Both the position numbers and the translations under genes were made by a program. A model generated the notes under the pieces. The model was not told the origin of the DNA. It did not search any database and was given only the letters and a program-made list of their open reading frames with translations. Positions 23,815 to 33,017 of a DNA stretch of 64,000 bases are shown piece after piece (positions within the stretch are counted from its first letter, which is position 1; each line of letters begins with the position of its first letter). Origin of the DNA: Aromatoleum aromaticum EbN1 (GTDB taxonomy: Bacteria; Pseudomonadota; Gammaproteobacteria; Burkholderiales; Rhodocyclaceae); assembly GCF_000025965.1 (NCBI RefSeq), contig NC_006824.1:1-64000 (forward strand). Reading direction: 5' to 3'.

Positions 23815-24414
23815 GTGCTGCCGTTCGTTGCGGATCTACCCCCGCTGGAGCAAGAGCGCATCGTGTGCTCGATCTCGTCTGCCGTGAAGTACGAAGTGCC
23901 CGCCAACATCGTCTTGGCAGTCGCCGAGAAAGAGGGCGGCAAACCCGGCCAGTGGGTTCGCAACACGAACGGCACCCATGACGTAGGCCCGATGCAATTC
24001 AATACCGCGTACCTGCGCGAACTGGAGCGGTACGGCATCACGGCGAACGATGTAGCGGCCGCTGGCTGCTACTCGTTCGACCTGGCCGCCTGGCGGCTGC
24101 GGATGCACCTGCGCAACGACAAGGGAGACATCTGGACGCGAGCCGCGAACTACCATTCGCGCACACCGCAATTCAATGCCATCTATCGCGCCGACCTGAT
24201 GAAGAAGGCGGCGAAATGGGCGGATTGGCTGGAAGCCCGGTTTGTCACCCTCGACGTAATCAAAGAGGGCGCAGCGCCTTCAACACCAACGATGCAGGCG
24301 CCTGCCCCTACGGCCGCGGCGGCGACTCAAGCCGCGCAACCGACCCCGCCGCGATCCACGCGCACGGGTGCGTATGTGCCGCGCCAGATCACTTTCACCA
24401 GCGCGAACGAATGA
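23815..24414 (+). CDS. trbN: TrbN lytic transglycosylase (VirB1-like)
   Basis: Peptidoglycan-cleaving enzyme that opens the cell wall for the secretion channel. GTG 23815 is preceded by GGGGAGG with about eight bases spacing, giving 199 aa. The SLT fold shows ANIVLAVAEKEGGKPGQWV with the likely catalytic Glu, then GTHDVGPMQFNTAYL and AANYHSRTP. No clear signal peptide is visible from this start. It overlaps the trbP start (ATGA). Confidence 0.88.
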   Translation: MLPFVADLPPLEQERIVCSISSAVKYEVPANIVLAVAEKEGGKPGQWVRNTNGTHDVGPMQFNTAYLRELERYGITANDVAAAGCYSFDLAAWRLRMHLRNDKGDIWTRAANYHSRTPQFNAIYRADLMKKAAKWADWLEARFVTLDVIKEGAAPSTPTMQAPAPTAAAATQAAQPTPPRSTRTGAYVPRQITFTSANE

Positions 24415-25109
24415 CGCCGCTGCGACTCTCGGAGGGCTCCCTGGAGGCCTTGAAGTGGATCGCCCTGCTATTGATGACAGGGGATCACGTCAATAAATAC
24501 CTGTTCAACGCCACCCTGCCGGTGCTGTTTGAGGTCGGCCGGGTTGCACTGCCGCTCTTCATCTTTGTCCTGGCTTACAACCTCGCACGCCCCGACGTCA
24601 TGGCGCGAGGGACGTATGGCCGCACGATGAAGCGCCTGGGGCTCTTCGGTGCGGTGGCTTCGGTCCCTTTCATCGCCCTGGGCGGGTTGGCCTTCGGGTG
24701 GTGGCCGCTCAATGTGCTTTTCACACTCCTAGTCATCGCTGGCACGCTGCTCCTAGTCGAAAAGGGCAGGACAGGCACCTGGATCGTCGCCGGCATCCTC
24801 TTCCTGATCGGCGGCAGCTCTGTCGAATACTGGTGGCCCGCAGTCGCCCTCGGCCTCGCCGCGTGGTGGCACTGCAAGCACCCGTCATGGTGGTCGGCCG
24901 CCGCGGCAGTGCTAGCGTGCGCGGCCCTCGGGCCGGTCAACGGAAATCTGTGGGCTCTGGCCGCCGTGCCGCTCGTGCTGATTGCCTCGCGGATCGAGCT
25001 TCGTATGCCGCGCCTTCGGCGGGTGTTCTATGCTTACTACCCGCTGCACCTCGCCGCGCTTTGGCTGATCCGCATTCCGATGAGCAAAGCCGGATACCTG
25101 TTCTTTTGA
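24411..25109 (+). CDS. trbP: TrbP, TraX-family membrane protein
   Basis: Polytopic membrane protein of 232 aa, the same length as RK2 TrbP, of the TraX family (F-factor TraX acetylates pilin; for TrbP the role is not essential). The N-terminal LKWIALLLMTGDHVNKYLFN motif and about seven hydrophobic helices are visible; the closing FYAYYPLHLAALWLI is characteristic. It follows trbN directly; the trbO gene that RK2 has in between is not seen. It closes the Tra2 block. Confidence 0.9.
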   Translation: MTPLRLSEGSLEALKWIALLLMTGDHVNKYLFNATLPVLFEVGRVALPLFIFVLAYNLARPDVMARGTYGRTMKRLGLFGAVASVPFIALGGLAFGWWPLNVLFTLLVIAGTLLLVEKGRTGTWIVAGILFLIGGSSVEYWWPAVALGLAAWWHCKHPSWWSAAAAVLACAALGPVNGNLWALAAVPLVLIASRIELRMPRLRRVFYAYYPLHLAALWLIRIPMSKAGYLFF

Positions 25110-25640
25110 ATGGAAAGAAGATCCATGCATAAAGCCGTTGTGTGCTGAAATAGAAATTCGCAGACAAAATCGTTCGACATTGGCAAGGATTTTGTCTGCT
25201 GGCTTGATCCATGCGAATGTCGAGATCGGCCGGAACGTTGGCTTCGATGATGCGCGGAAAGAGCACTACGACCACATGTCCGGGTATGCGTTCACGCTGG
25301 ACGGCGACATGGTCGAGATGCGACCGAAGGTCGCTGCCGCACCGCAACTCTCGCTGCTATTCCAGCACACCCCCTCTGTTCAGCTGTCGCCACATGCCTA
25401 TGAGCAAGGGCGCACACTCGCGCCAGGATCGGACATCCACGGAAGCCGAATGGCGGGAGTGGCTGGCGAAGAAGCAGATCGCGCCGCGAAGCCCGGAGCG
25501 ACACTTCCTGGCCTTCTGCAAGCGGCGCGGGCGCTATCCCGGCTTCAGGTGAGGGCGGTATCTTGGCCCGGCCTTGAGAGAAGCGGCGGTACGCGGCCGG
25601 CGATCGACACCGAAATGAGCGGACGGTAATGGATTCTTAA
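25110..25640. other. junction region after trbP with an 11-bp inverted repeat
   Basis: No convincing gene of normal size. GCAGACAAAAT (25160-25170) is repeated inverted at 25189-25199, a plausible recombination or operator site at the edge of the accessory island. An open frame 25138-25629 has no start signal or family resemblance. Confidence 0.4.
25394..25552 (+). CDS. possible small basic protein (52 aa)
   Basis: Short frame with two alternative ATGs (25394, 25400). The part EAEWREWLAKKQIAPRSPER looks like natural protein with a basic helix. No ribosome site and no recognised family; it may be the tail of a deleted gene. Confidence 0.25.
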   Translation: MPMSKGAHSRQDRTSTEAEWREWLAKKQIAPRSPERHFLAFCKRRGRYPGFR

Positions 25641-25645
25641 AAAAA

Positions 25646-25688
25646 GTACGCCGTACCTATTGACTAAGGTACGGCGTACCGATACATT
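25646..25688 (+). promoter_or_regulatory. promoter embedded in a perfect 12-bp inverted repeat
   Basis: GTACGCCGTACC (25646-25657) and its exact complement (25668-25679) flank a ten-base loop. TTGACT (25660-25665) in the loop and TACATT (25683-25688) are 17 bases apart, a good sigma-70 promoter for the island starting at 25716. Each arm is itself nearly palindromic, as expected for a dimeric repressor's operator. Confidence 0.7.
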
Positions 25689-25715
25689 GCAGGCCATAAC
25701 GACAAGGAGCCCGCA

Positions 25716-26015
25716 ATGCACAGCACTCATCACTTCAAGACGCGGATGTCCCAGCGTGGCATTACGGGGGACATGGTGAATCTGGCCCTCGAGTACGGCG
25801 AGGAAGACCCGGAGAACCTCGCTCGCCTGGTGTTCGGTCGTCGCCGGGCCACCCAGCTCATCGAAGAAAAGCAGCGCCAGGTGCGGGCCAAGGAGCAGGC
25901 GCTGCGTGAGGAGAAGCGCGAGCTGAAGCTCCTCAAGAAGTTGGCCGACAAGGGCGGGATCGTTGTTGTGGCGGCGGACGCTACCCTGATCACCACCTAC
26001 AACCTGGCCGCCTGA
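25716..26015 (+). CDS. DUF4258-domain small protein
   Basis: First gene behind the palindromic promoter, 99 aa, with AAGGAG upstream. HFKTRMSQRGITGDMVNLAL at the N-terminus and a final beta stretch (IVVVAADATLITTYNL) match the DUF4258 fold, which resembles small RelE-like toxins. A charged helix (LIEEKQRQVRAKEQALREEKRELK) separates them. It ends one base before the next gene, so it is co-expressed with the methylase-like protein. A toxin or regulatory role for the restriction island is a guess. Confidence 0.65.
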   Translation: MHSTHHFKTRMSQRGITGDMVNLALEYGEEDPENLARLVFGRRRATQLIEEKQRQVRAKEQALREEKRELKLLKKLADKGGIVVVAADATLITTYNLAA

Positions 26016-26016
26016 C

Positions 26017-27840
26017 ATGCTTGACGGTTCAGTCAGCCGCAGCTTGGGACGCCTATTGCAGCCGTTGAGGGCAACGCCCCTCGAGGTGGAGCAGCAGGTC
26101 ATTTTCGCCACGCAGCTCGCGACGTGGGTGTGGCTCGCCGCGAGCGACAAGATCCCGGAGGCGCTTGCACCGCACGGGCAGCCGCTGCCCCCTAATGAGG
26201 TTGGCCGCATCTTCCGGCAGCTGCGCAGTCTGCCGGCGCTGCGCGGCAACGGCGATGCCTTTATCGCGGACGACAGCCTGATTCACGCGGTTTCCGAGGC
26301 GGTGCTGGGGAATCTTCTGCATGAAGCCCGGCATCTGGTTAAGGGCGGATTCATTGGTGCCGAGTTCGTTGACGAAGTCCTGATAGCCTTGGGGTCCGGC
26401 GCAGGTCGCAGTGGCATAGGCATGTTCACGATGCCGCACGAGCTGGTGCAGTTGCTGATTGGGCTTGCAGACATCCGCCCCGGCGAAGAGGTCTACACGC
26501 CGTTTGACGATGCGCTGCAGCTCTCGCTTGCGGCAGCGCAGGCCGGCGCAAGCGTCTTCACGGAAATGCCGCGCTACTCCCCCCTGCCGTATCTGATCAA
26601 TCTGCTGACCAAGCAGCAGATTCATGTGAATGCCGGGCGCGACCCCATCACGCACCCCAGCTTCGTTGACGGCCCGCGGCTGCGAAGCTTCGCCAAGACT
26701 GTGTCGTTCCCGCCGATGGGCGTGCGCCTCCCCCTTGAAACGAGCGACCGCGATCTTTATGGACGCTTCCGCGAGCGCACGACCTCCAGCAGCGTGCTCG
26801 CTGCTCGCCACGTCCTGGCACAAACCCAGCGCCGCGCGGTCATCCTCGCGCCCAACAGTCTGTTGTTCGGTGCGGGGGCGGAGCGATCACTTCGCCAAGA
26901 CCTGGTGCATGGCGGACTCGAAGCCGTTATCGGCCTGCCGCCCGCGACGCTGTTCGGGACCGCTATTTCGCTGGCTGTTATGGTGATTAATCTCGAGCAG
27001 GCCGCAACACACGTGGAAGTCCTGTTCGTCGACGGCAGCGCCGACCGCTTCCACAAGCGGGACGGCAAGGGGCGCACAACGCTGACAGGCTGGCGCGAAC
27101 TGTTGCAGGCGGTCAATCAACGCCGGACCGGCGATCATGTGACGGCTGTTCCATCGCAAGTCATCGAGGAGAACGACTACCAACTCATGGTGTCGCGCTA
27201 TGCGCGTTCGCCAATGATTGATGCGGTAGACGAGGCACTGCGCAGAAGTGAGGTGGTGCCGCTTGAAGAACTGGTGGAGTTCATCCGGCCAGTGCCGGCC
27301 CGCGCTGCAGGCAGCGCGGAGGAGCTGCCGGTTGAAGCGCTCGAGGTAGGCGTCCCTGACCTGCCGGAATACGGTTACATCCGCAATCCTCAGAAGCGCG
27401 TCCGCCTAGAGGCTTTGAAGAACGCGTTGCGGCCCCTCGACATCCTGATCAGTGTAAAGGGCAGCGTCGGCAAGGTTGGAATCGTTCCGCCCGATCTCGA
27501 CGAAACATGGGTGGCTGGGCAATCCTGCTTGATCCTGCGCCGGCGCGACGGCGCACATCTTCACAGGCCGCATTTCCTGTTGCTTTACCTACGTTCAGCC
27601 ATCGGCAAGGCAAGCCTTGAGCGCATCGCGTCGGGGACCGCGGTGCCGCTCATTCAGCTCCGCGAGCTGCGCAAGCTTCTTGTCATAATACCGACAGCGC
27701 AAGAGCAGGCAGCGGCGGAGCAGGCTTTCGGGCAACTGGTGACCCTGCAGCAGCAGATCGAGGACTTGCGCGCGCAGCAGCAGCAGATCGCAGCGGGATT
27801 CTGGCCGCTGCCAGGCCTGGCCAACGCTGGCTCCACATAG
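26017..27840 (+). CDS. N6-methylase-like/specificity fusion with degenerate catalytic motifs
   Basis: 607-aa protein built like a type I modification subunit joined to a specificity half. Residues about 138-330 follow the HsdM fold: MPHELVQLLIGLADIRPGEE, then PNSLLFGAGAERSLRQDLV and LEAVIGLPPATLFGTAI. The SAM motif (normally DPxxGxGG) reads VYTPFDDALQLS, and the catalytic NPPF/Y box reads SFPPMG at about 230, so methyl transfer looks lost. The C-terminus (about 430-600) is a target-recognition half: DILISVKGSVGKVGIVP, then IQLRELRKLLVIIPTAQEQ and a coiled coil. It lies between DUF4258 and hsdR. Possible roles: a DNA-recognition adaptor, a decoy or a regulator. Confidence 0.65.
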   Translation: MLDGSVSRSLGRLLQPLRATPLEVEQQVIFATQLATWVWLAASDKIPEALAPHGQPLPPNEVGRIFRQLRSLPALRGNGDAFIADDSLIHAVSEAVLGNLLHEARHLVKGGFIGAEFVDEVLIALGSGAGRSGIGMFTMPHELVQLLIGLADIRPGEEVYTPFDDALQLSLAAAQAGASVFTEMPRYSPLPYLINLLTKQQIHVNAGRDPITHPSFVDGPRLRSFAKTVSFPPMGVRLPLETSDRDLYGRFRERTTSSSVLAARHVLAQTQRRAVILAPNSLLFGAGAERSLRQDLVHGGLEAVIGLPPATLFGTAISLAVMVINLEQAATHVEVLFVDGSADRFHKRDGKGRTTLTGWRELLQAVNQRRTGDHVTAVPSQVIEENDYQLMVSRYARSPMIDAVDEALRRSEVVPLEELVEFIRPVPARAAGSAEELPVEALEVGVPDLPEYGYIRNPQKRVRLEALKNALRPLDILISVKGSVGKVGIVPPDLDETWVAGQSCLILRRRDGAHLHRPHFLLLYLRSAIGKASLERIASGTAVPLIQLRELRKLLVIIPTAQEQAAAEQAFGQLVTLQQQIEDLRAQQQQIAAGFWPLPGLANAGST

Positions 27841-27914
27841 GGACTCGCCCAGCGGGACAAGAACAGCTAGAAACGTGATCAACTCGGGCGCAGCTTATAA
27901 GGGGAAGAATAACA

Positions 27915-30059
27915 ATGACCAACGAGGCGTTCTCGCGCGTCAAAATCGACGCTCAGCTCAAGGACCAGGGCTGGGAAATCCTCAATCCGAACGCTGTGCG
28001 CTTCGAGTACGTCCTTTCCGACGGCACCAAGGCGGACTACGTGCTGTGTGACCGCCACGGCCGGGCGCTCGCCGTCGTTGAGGCCAAGAAGGCAGCCATC
28101 AACCCGGCCGAAGCCGAAGCGCAGGCCAAGGCCTACGCCGTGCAGCTCCAGGTGCCCTACATCTTCCTTGCCAATGGCGAAGAGATCCGGTTCTGGGAGT
28201 GGGAACGTGAAGCTTTCCCGCGGACCGTGAAAACGTTCTTCGCGCAAAGCGACCTGGAGCGGCGGGCTGCGACCGGCCAAGTCAAACGCGACCCGCTCAC
28301 CGTCCAGATCGACAAGCACATCGTCGAGCGCGACTACCAGACCGCCTGCATTGACAAGCTCTGCCAGGAGATTACTGCCGGCAGGCGAAAGCTCCTCGTC
28401 GAAATGGCGACGGGCACCGGCAAGACCCGCACCGCGGCGGCCTTCATCAAGCGTCTTTTTGAGGCAAACGCCGTCACGCGCGTGCTGTTTCTGGTCGATC
28501 GCATCCCGCTTGCCAAACAGACCGAGGACGCCTTCGCCGAGCATCTATCCGACTTTCCCGCCTATGTCCTGCGGACCGGGCGACGCTTCCAGGACGAAAA
28601 ACGCATCACCATCACGACGCTGCAAAGCATGGTGAACATCTATCACGAGTATTCCGCCGGCTACTTCGACCTCGTGATTTCGGACGAATGCCACCGGTCA
28701 ATCTATGGCAAGTGGAGCGGGGTGCTGAAGCACTTCGACGGGATACAGGTCGGTCTCACCGCAACGCCCTGCGTTGCCAACCTCGGGGATTTGGGCGACG
28801 CGGAAGACAAGCTCTTTGTCCGCGACACGCTCCGCTTCTTCGAGGTGGACAAGCCGACCTTCAGCTACAAGATGAAGGATGCGATCCACGACGGCTACCT
28901 GGTGCCCTACCAGATCTACAAGGCCAAGACGGTGAAAACCGCCGCGGAAGGGGGTTTCGAGGTCAAGCGCGGCGAGCTCGACTGGTCGGCGATGGACACA
29001 ACCACCCGCGCAGAGTTCGAGAAGCTCTTCGAGGGGAGCGACGCGATCGTGATCGATCCCAATGCGCTCGAGCGGAAATTCACTATTCCGGAGCGGAACC
29101 GCGCCATCGTGCGCGAGTTCCGCGAGGTGCTCGAGAAAGGCTTCACGGACGCCAAGGGTGTGGTGCGCAAACCGCTCCTTGGCAAGACCATCGTCTTCGC
29201 GGTGACCAAGCGCCACGCGGAGACCCTCGCCCAGCTGTTCGATAGTGCCTTCGCCGACCAGAAACCCTCGCCTGAGGTGCGTTACGCGGATTATGTGGTC
29301 TCCGGCATGGGCAAGGACGACACCGTCGACGGGATGACCAAGATCAAGCGCTTCAAGAAGGAGCCGTTCCCGAAGGTGCTGGTTTCGGTCAACATGCTCG
29401 ATACCGGTTTCGACTGCCCCGAGGTGGCGAATCTGGTGTTCGCGCGGTTCACCCGGTCAGCCATCCTCTATCAGCAGATGCGCGGCCGCGGCACCCGCAA
29501 AGCCAAGGGCAAGCCCGTCTTCACGATGTTCGATTTCGTCGGCGTCACGGACTATCACGGCGACAACGACGCGGAAGGGGAGGGCGGGATCGTCATCCAG
29601 AAAGCCGCCCCCAAGAGGCCCACGGAGCCCCGCAAGCTGCTCTCCCTCGATATTGACGACCACATCGACCCGACCACGCGCGAGTGGGTCACGGTCGATG
29701 AAGACGGGAACATGGTGTTCCCCGAAGCTTCGGAGCAGAAGCAGGCCGAGATTGGGGCGCGCTTCGAAGCCTGGCTGCTGGCGCAGGAAGAAACGCTTTC
29801 GCCGGACGAAGCGCGCTGGCTGCGGACCGTGGGCAGTCAGCTCTACGCGAACGTCGATGCCTGGGATGAATTTACCGCCGGGCACTTCGCCTTTCCGCCT
29901 TTCACCCTGATGGGCGGTCTTCCTGAAGCTCTGCGCGTGTTCAGCAGCGGGAAGCGCCTCGACACCCTCCTTGAATCGTTAAACGACGCTGTGTTTCAGA
30001 CGGATGCGCAGGACAACGGCCCCCCCACGCCTCTGCGCCAAGCAGCAACCGCCTCATAA
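27915..30059 (+). CDS. hsdR: type I restriction enzyme R subunit
   Basis: DNA translocase/endonuclease of a type I restriction system, 714 aa (shorter than many HsdR of 800-1100). The nuclease core has D41 and E56-x-K58 (TKADYVL ... LAVVEAKK), a PD-(D/E)xK arrangement. Helicase motifs are MATGTGKTRTA (about 164-174), DECHRS (about 256-261), LTATP, and the late VSVNMLDTGFDCP and QMRGRGTR. The start has AAGGGGAAG upstream. The 3' neighbour is hsdM. Confidence 0.92.
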   Translation: MTNEAFSRVKIDAQLKDQGWEILNPNAVRFEYVLSDGTKADYVLCDRHGRALAVVEAKKAAINPAEAEAQAKAYAVQLQVPYIFLANGEEIRFWEWEREAFPRTVKTFFAQSDLERRAATGQVKRDPLTVQIDKHIVERDYQTACIDKLCQEITAGRRKLLVEMATGTGKTRTAAAFIKRLFEANAVTRVLFLVDRIPLAKQTEDAFAEHLSDFPAYVLRTGRRFQDEKRITITTLQSMVNIYHEYSAGYFDLVISDECHRSIYGKWSGVLKHFDGIQVGLTATPCVANLGDLGDAEDKLFVRDTLRFFEVDKPTFSYKMKDAIHDGYLVPYQIYKAKTVKTAAEGGFEVKRGELDWSAMDTTTRAEFEKLFEGSDAIVIDPNALERKFTIPERNRAIVREFREVLEKGFTDAKGVVRKPLLGKTIVFAVTKRHAETLAQLFDSAFADQKPSPEVRYADYVVSGMGKDDTVDGMTKIKRFKKEPFPKVLVSVNMLDTGFDCPEVANLVFARFTRSAILYQQMRGRGTRKAKGKPVFTMFDFVGVTDYHGDNDAEGEGGIVIQKAAPKRPTEPRKLLSLDIDDHIDPTTREWVTVDEDGNMVFPEASEQKQAEIGARFEAWLLAQEETLSPDEARWLRTVGSQLYANVDAWDEFTAGHFAFPPFTLMGGLPEALRVFSSGKRLDTLLESLNDAVFQTDAQDNGPPTPLRQAATAS

Positions 30060-30079
30060 CCCGAAAAGGACTCCAAGAA

Positions 30080-31702
30080 ATGCCCCTGACCCCAGCCATG
30101 CGCCGCTCGATCGAGCAGATACGGGACTATCTGTTCGGCGGCGGCTACCCGGACCCGGTGAGCAACGCCGAGCAGCTCTCTTTTCTGTTCTTCTTCTACC
30201 TGGTCGAAGGCATCGACGCCGAGAACGAGGCCCGCGCCAAGGTCCTTAAAACCCCCTATGAAAGCCTGTTCAAGAGCTCATGGACGCTCAGGAACCCCCT
30301 CAACGCCCTCGCCAAAGGTGAAACCACGATCCCGCGCGATCGTTTCCGCTGGTCGGTCTGGGCCACCGCCCTGTCCGGTGAACCGCTGGTTCGGTTCCTC
30401 CGGGACGAGGTGTTCGCGTTTTTCACCGAGATGGCGGGCAATGGCGCGGTCAATTTCATGCATGGCGCGCGACTGGTGATCGACGAGCCGACCGTGCTCA
30501 ACCAGGTGGTAACGCTCGTCGACGGGCTGCACCTCGACCGGGCCGATGCCGATACCAAGGGCGATCTCTTCGAGCACGTCCTGCGCCAAATCAAGCAGGC
30601 GGGCGAGCTCGGGCAGTTCCGCACCCCGCGGCACATCATCCGCGCGATCGTCGAGATCATCGATCCGAAGATCGGCGAGACCATCTACGACCCGGCTGCC
30701 GGCACGGCCGGGTTCCTGGTGGCGGCCTACAACCACATCCGCCTGGCCAACTCCTCGCCGGCGGGAATCCAAAGCGTCGAGCTTGACGGCAAGATGCAGA
30801 CGCGCGGTCTCGGCGACAAGCTCTCCACCGCGCAGCTCTCCGCCCTGCAGAGCAAGACCTTCTTCGGCAACGACGTGGACCCGAAGATGGTGCGCCTGGC
30901 CACCATGAATCTGACGCTGCGCGGCCTTCCCAACGTCCACATCCTGCTGCGCAACGTCCTGACGACCACGCTCGATAACGAGCGCAAGGCGGATCTGTGC
31001 CTGCCGCAGGAGGGCTATCACGTCGTCCTCGCCAATCCGCCGTTTTCGGGGCGGGTGGACAAGGACCGCATCGTCGATGACGTGAAAATCGGCACCACCA
31101 CGGCGACCGAGCTGCTCTTCCTCAAATACATGATGGATTCCCTGCGGCCAGGCGGGCGCTGCGGCGTGATCGTGCCCGAGGGCGTGCTCTTCGGCTCGAC
31201 CGGCGCACACAAGGAGCTGCGCCGGCAACTGATCGAGAACAACCGGGTCGAGGCGGTGATGAGCCTGCCGGGCGGGGTCTTCCAGCCGTATTCCGGCGTG
31301 AAAACCTCGGTGCTGTTCTTCCGGAAGGGCGGCAGAACCGAGAACGTGCTCTTCCTGCATGTCGATAACGACGGCTACAAGCTGGATGCCAATCACGACA
31401 CGCCCATCGAGGCCGACGATCTTCCGGGCCTGGTGGCCGCTTACCGGGATCGTGAAGCGAACCGCGAGGCGTGGGCGAGCCGGGAACCGCAGGCGGAATG
31501 GAGCGCCCCCTGGTGGTTCGCGGATGCCGCCGCGCTCCGCGCCAACGACTTCAATCTCTCGGCCGGGCGCTACCGGCCGATGAGCCAGTCCCAGGTCGAA
31601 CACCGCGACCCGCGCAAACTGCTCGATGAGCTGGCCGCGATCGAGGTCGAGATCGCCGAAGAAGTGGAAGCGCTGCGCGCAGCGTTGGGTGAGGCGGCAT
31701 GA
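30080..31702 (+). CDS. hsdM: type I restriction-modification system M subunit (N6-adenine methyltransferase)
   Basis: Adenine-N6 DNA methyltransferase of 540 aa. An N-terminal helical HsdM domain (about 1-150) precedes the SAM site IYDPAAGTAGFLVAA (about 201-215). The catalytic motif LANPPFSGRV lies at about 317-326, and PGGRCGVIVPEGVLFG follows. All motifs are intact, in contrast to the upstream fusion protein. It overlaps hsdS by ATGA. Confidence 0.93.
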   Translation: MPLTPAMRRSIEQIRDYLFGGGYPDPVSNAEQLSFLFFFYLVEGIDAENEARAKVLKTPYESLFKSSWTLRNPLNALAKGETTIPRDRFRWSVWATALSGEPLVRFLRDEVFAFFTEMAGNGAVNFMHGARLVIDEPTVLNQVVTLVDGLHLDRADADTKGDLFEHVLRQIKQAGELGQFRTPRHIIRAIVEIIDPKIGETIYDPAAGTAGFLVAAYNHIRLANSSPAGIQSVELDGKMQTRGLGDKLSTAQLSALQSKTFFGNDVDPKMVRLATMNLTLRGLPNVHILLRNVLTTTLDNERKADLCLPQEGYHVVLANPPFSGRVDKDRIVDDVKIGTTTATELLFLKYMMDSLRPGGRCGVIVPEGVLFGSTGAHKELRRQLIENNRVEAVMSLPGGVFQPYSGVKTSVLFFRKGGRTENVLFLHVDNDGYKLDANHDTPIEADDLPGLVAAYRDREANREAWASREPQAEWSAPWWFADAAALRANDFNLSAGRYRPMSQSQVEHRDPRKLLDELAAIEVEIAEEVEALRAALGEAA

Positions 31703-32925
31703 CCTTTCCCCGCTTTCGGCTCGCAGACGTTTGTGACATCAACCCACGGCTGCCGCGTACTCATGGCATCACGGACGACACGCTCGTGTCCTTCGTGCCG
31801 ATGGCCGCCGTTGACGAATTGACCGGCACTATCGCCACATCACAGAGCCGCTCATTCGCCGAGGTGAAGAAGGGCTACACGTCGTTCCGTGAGAACGATG
31901 TACTGTTTGCCAAGATCACGCCTTGCATGGAGAACGGCAAGGCCGCGCTCGCACAGAGTCTTGTCGGCGGCGTCGGCTTCGGTTCGACTGAGTTCCACGT
32001 CCTGCGCGCTGGTCCGCAAGTGCTGCCCGAGTGGCTGCGCTACTTTGTCAGACGCGAAGAGTTCCGCCGCGAAGCCAAACGCAACTTCACCGGCACGGCT
32101 GGACAGCAGCGCGTGCCAACCACTTTCCTCTCTGGCGCAGAGATTCCTGTCCCCTCGCTCGACGAGCAGCGGCGAATCGTCGACCTCCTCTCTCGTGCAG
32201 AGGGAATTGTCCGGTTGCGGCGCGAGGCGCAGAGGAAGGCCGCCGAGATCATCCCCGCACTGTTCGTCGACATGTTCGGCGACCCGGCGACGAATCCGAA
32301 GGGGTGGCCTGTTACGACAATTGGGAGCTTGAGCTCCTACACTCGCTACGGTCCCCGTTTCCCGGACCGTCCGTATGCGGCTGAGGGTGCCCACATTCTC
32401 AGAACGACAGACATGGGCTATAGCGGGGATATCCATTGGTCGGACGCGCCCGTCCTGCCAGTCACCGTCGACGAACTGGAAAAGTATCACCTAAGACCTG
32501 GAACGCTCTTGGTAACCCGAACCGGGGCCACGATTGGTAAGATTGCCATCTTTCGCGGCGCTGAAGAACCGTGCATTGCGGGTGCCTACCTAATAGAGAT
32601 CGGCTTCCAGGCTCAGGTGATCCCCGAATATATCCTGCACTTCTTGCTTAGCGCCTTCGGCCAGTCTCAGCTGGTCCGAGGGAGTCGTGCAGTAGCACAA
32701 CCAAATATCAACGCTCCAACGATCTGCGCCATACCAATTCCGTTGCCACCTCTTGAAATACAGGCGCGCTTTGCTGCAAGTGTCGATCAATTACGAGCTG
32801 CACAGGGATTGCAGGAATCGGCAATGGCGAAGGCTGAGGCAATCTTTAATTCGCTGCTGGCGCAGGTGTTTTCCAGAGACGACCAACGGGCGGCCACGCG
32901 ACTGGAAGAGGCAGCCGTGGCATGA
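31699..32925 (+). CDS. hsdS: type I restriction-modification system S (specificity) subunit
   Basis: Sequence-recognition subunit of 408 aa with two target-recognition domains. The first covers about 1-155 (FRLADVCDINPR ... TTFLSGAEIPVPSLDEQRRIV) and the second about 205-360 (WPVTTIGSLSS ... ICAIPIPLPPLEIQARF). Each is followed by a conserved coiled-coil spacer. The start overlaps the hsdM stop. The last bases overlap a 24-codon frame (32922-32996) that I do not call a gene. Confidence 0.92.
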   Translation: MTFPRFRLADVCDINPRLPRTHGITDDTLVSFVPMAAVDELTGTIATSQSRSFAEVKKGYTSFRENDVLFAKITPCMENGKAALAQSLVGGVGFGSTEFHVLRAGPQVLPEWLRYFVRREEFRREAKRNFTGTAGQQRVPTTFLSGAEIPVPSLDEQRRIVDLLSRAEGIVRLRREAQRKAAEIIPALFVDMFGDPATNPKGWPVTTIGSLSSYTRYGPRFPDRPYAAEGAHILRTTDMGYSGDIHWSDAPVLPVTVDELEKYHLRPGTLLVTRTGATIGKIAIFRGAEEPCIAGAYLIEIGFQAQVIPEYILHFLLSAFGQSQLVRGSRAVAQPNINAPTICAIPIPLPPLEIQARFAASVDQLRAAQGLQESAMAKAEAIFNSLLAQVFSRDDQRAATRLEEAAVA

Positions 32926-33017
32926 GCGAGGCCGATTTCAGTCTGATCTTTCAGGGATTCTCCGGAACGGGAAGGTTGGTTAGTAAATGTGGGTAACAAC
33001 AAAAAAGGTCAACGTTC

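Noticed and set aside
12707-25109. Idea of a chromosomal VirB-type ICE rather than IncP
   Set aside because: Gene order, lengths, TrbA, KorB operators and the oriT sequence all match IncP-1 Tra2/Tra1.
32922-32996. 24-codon frame overlapping the hsdS stop by ATGA
   Set aside because: Too short and without family; the overlap alone is weak evidence.
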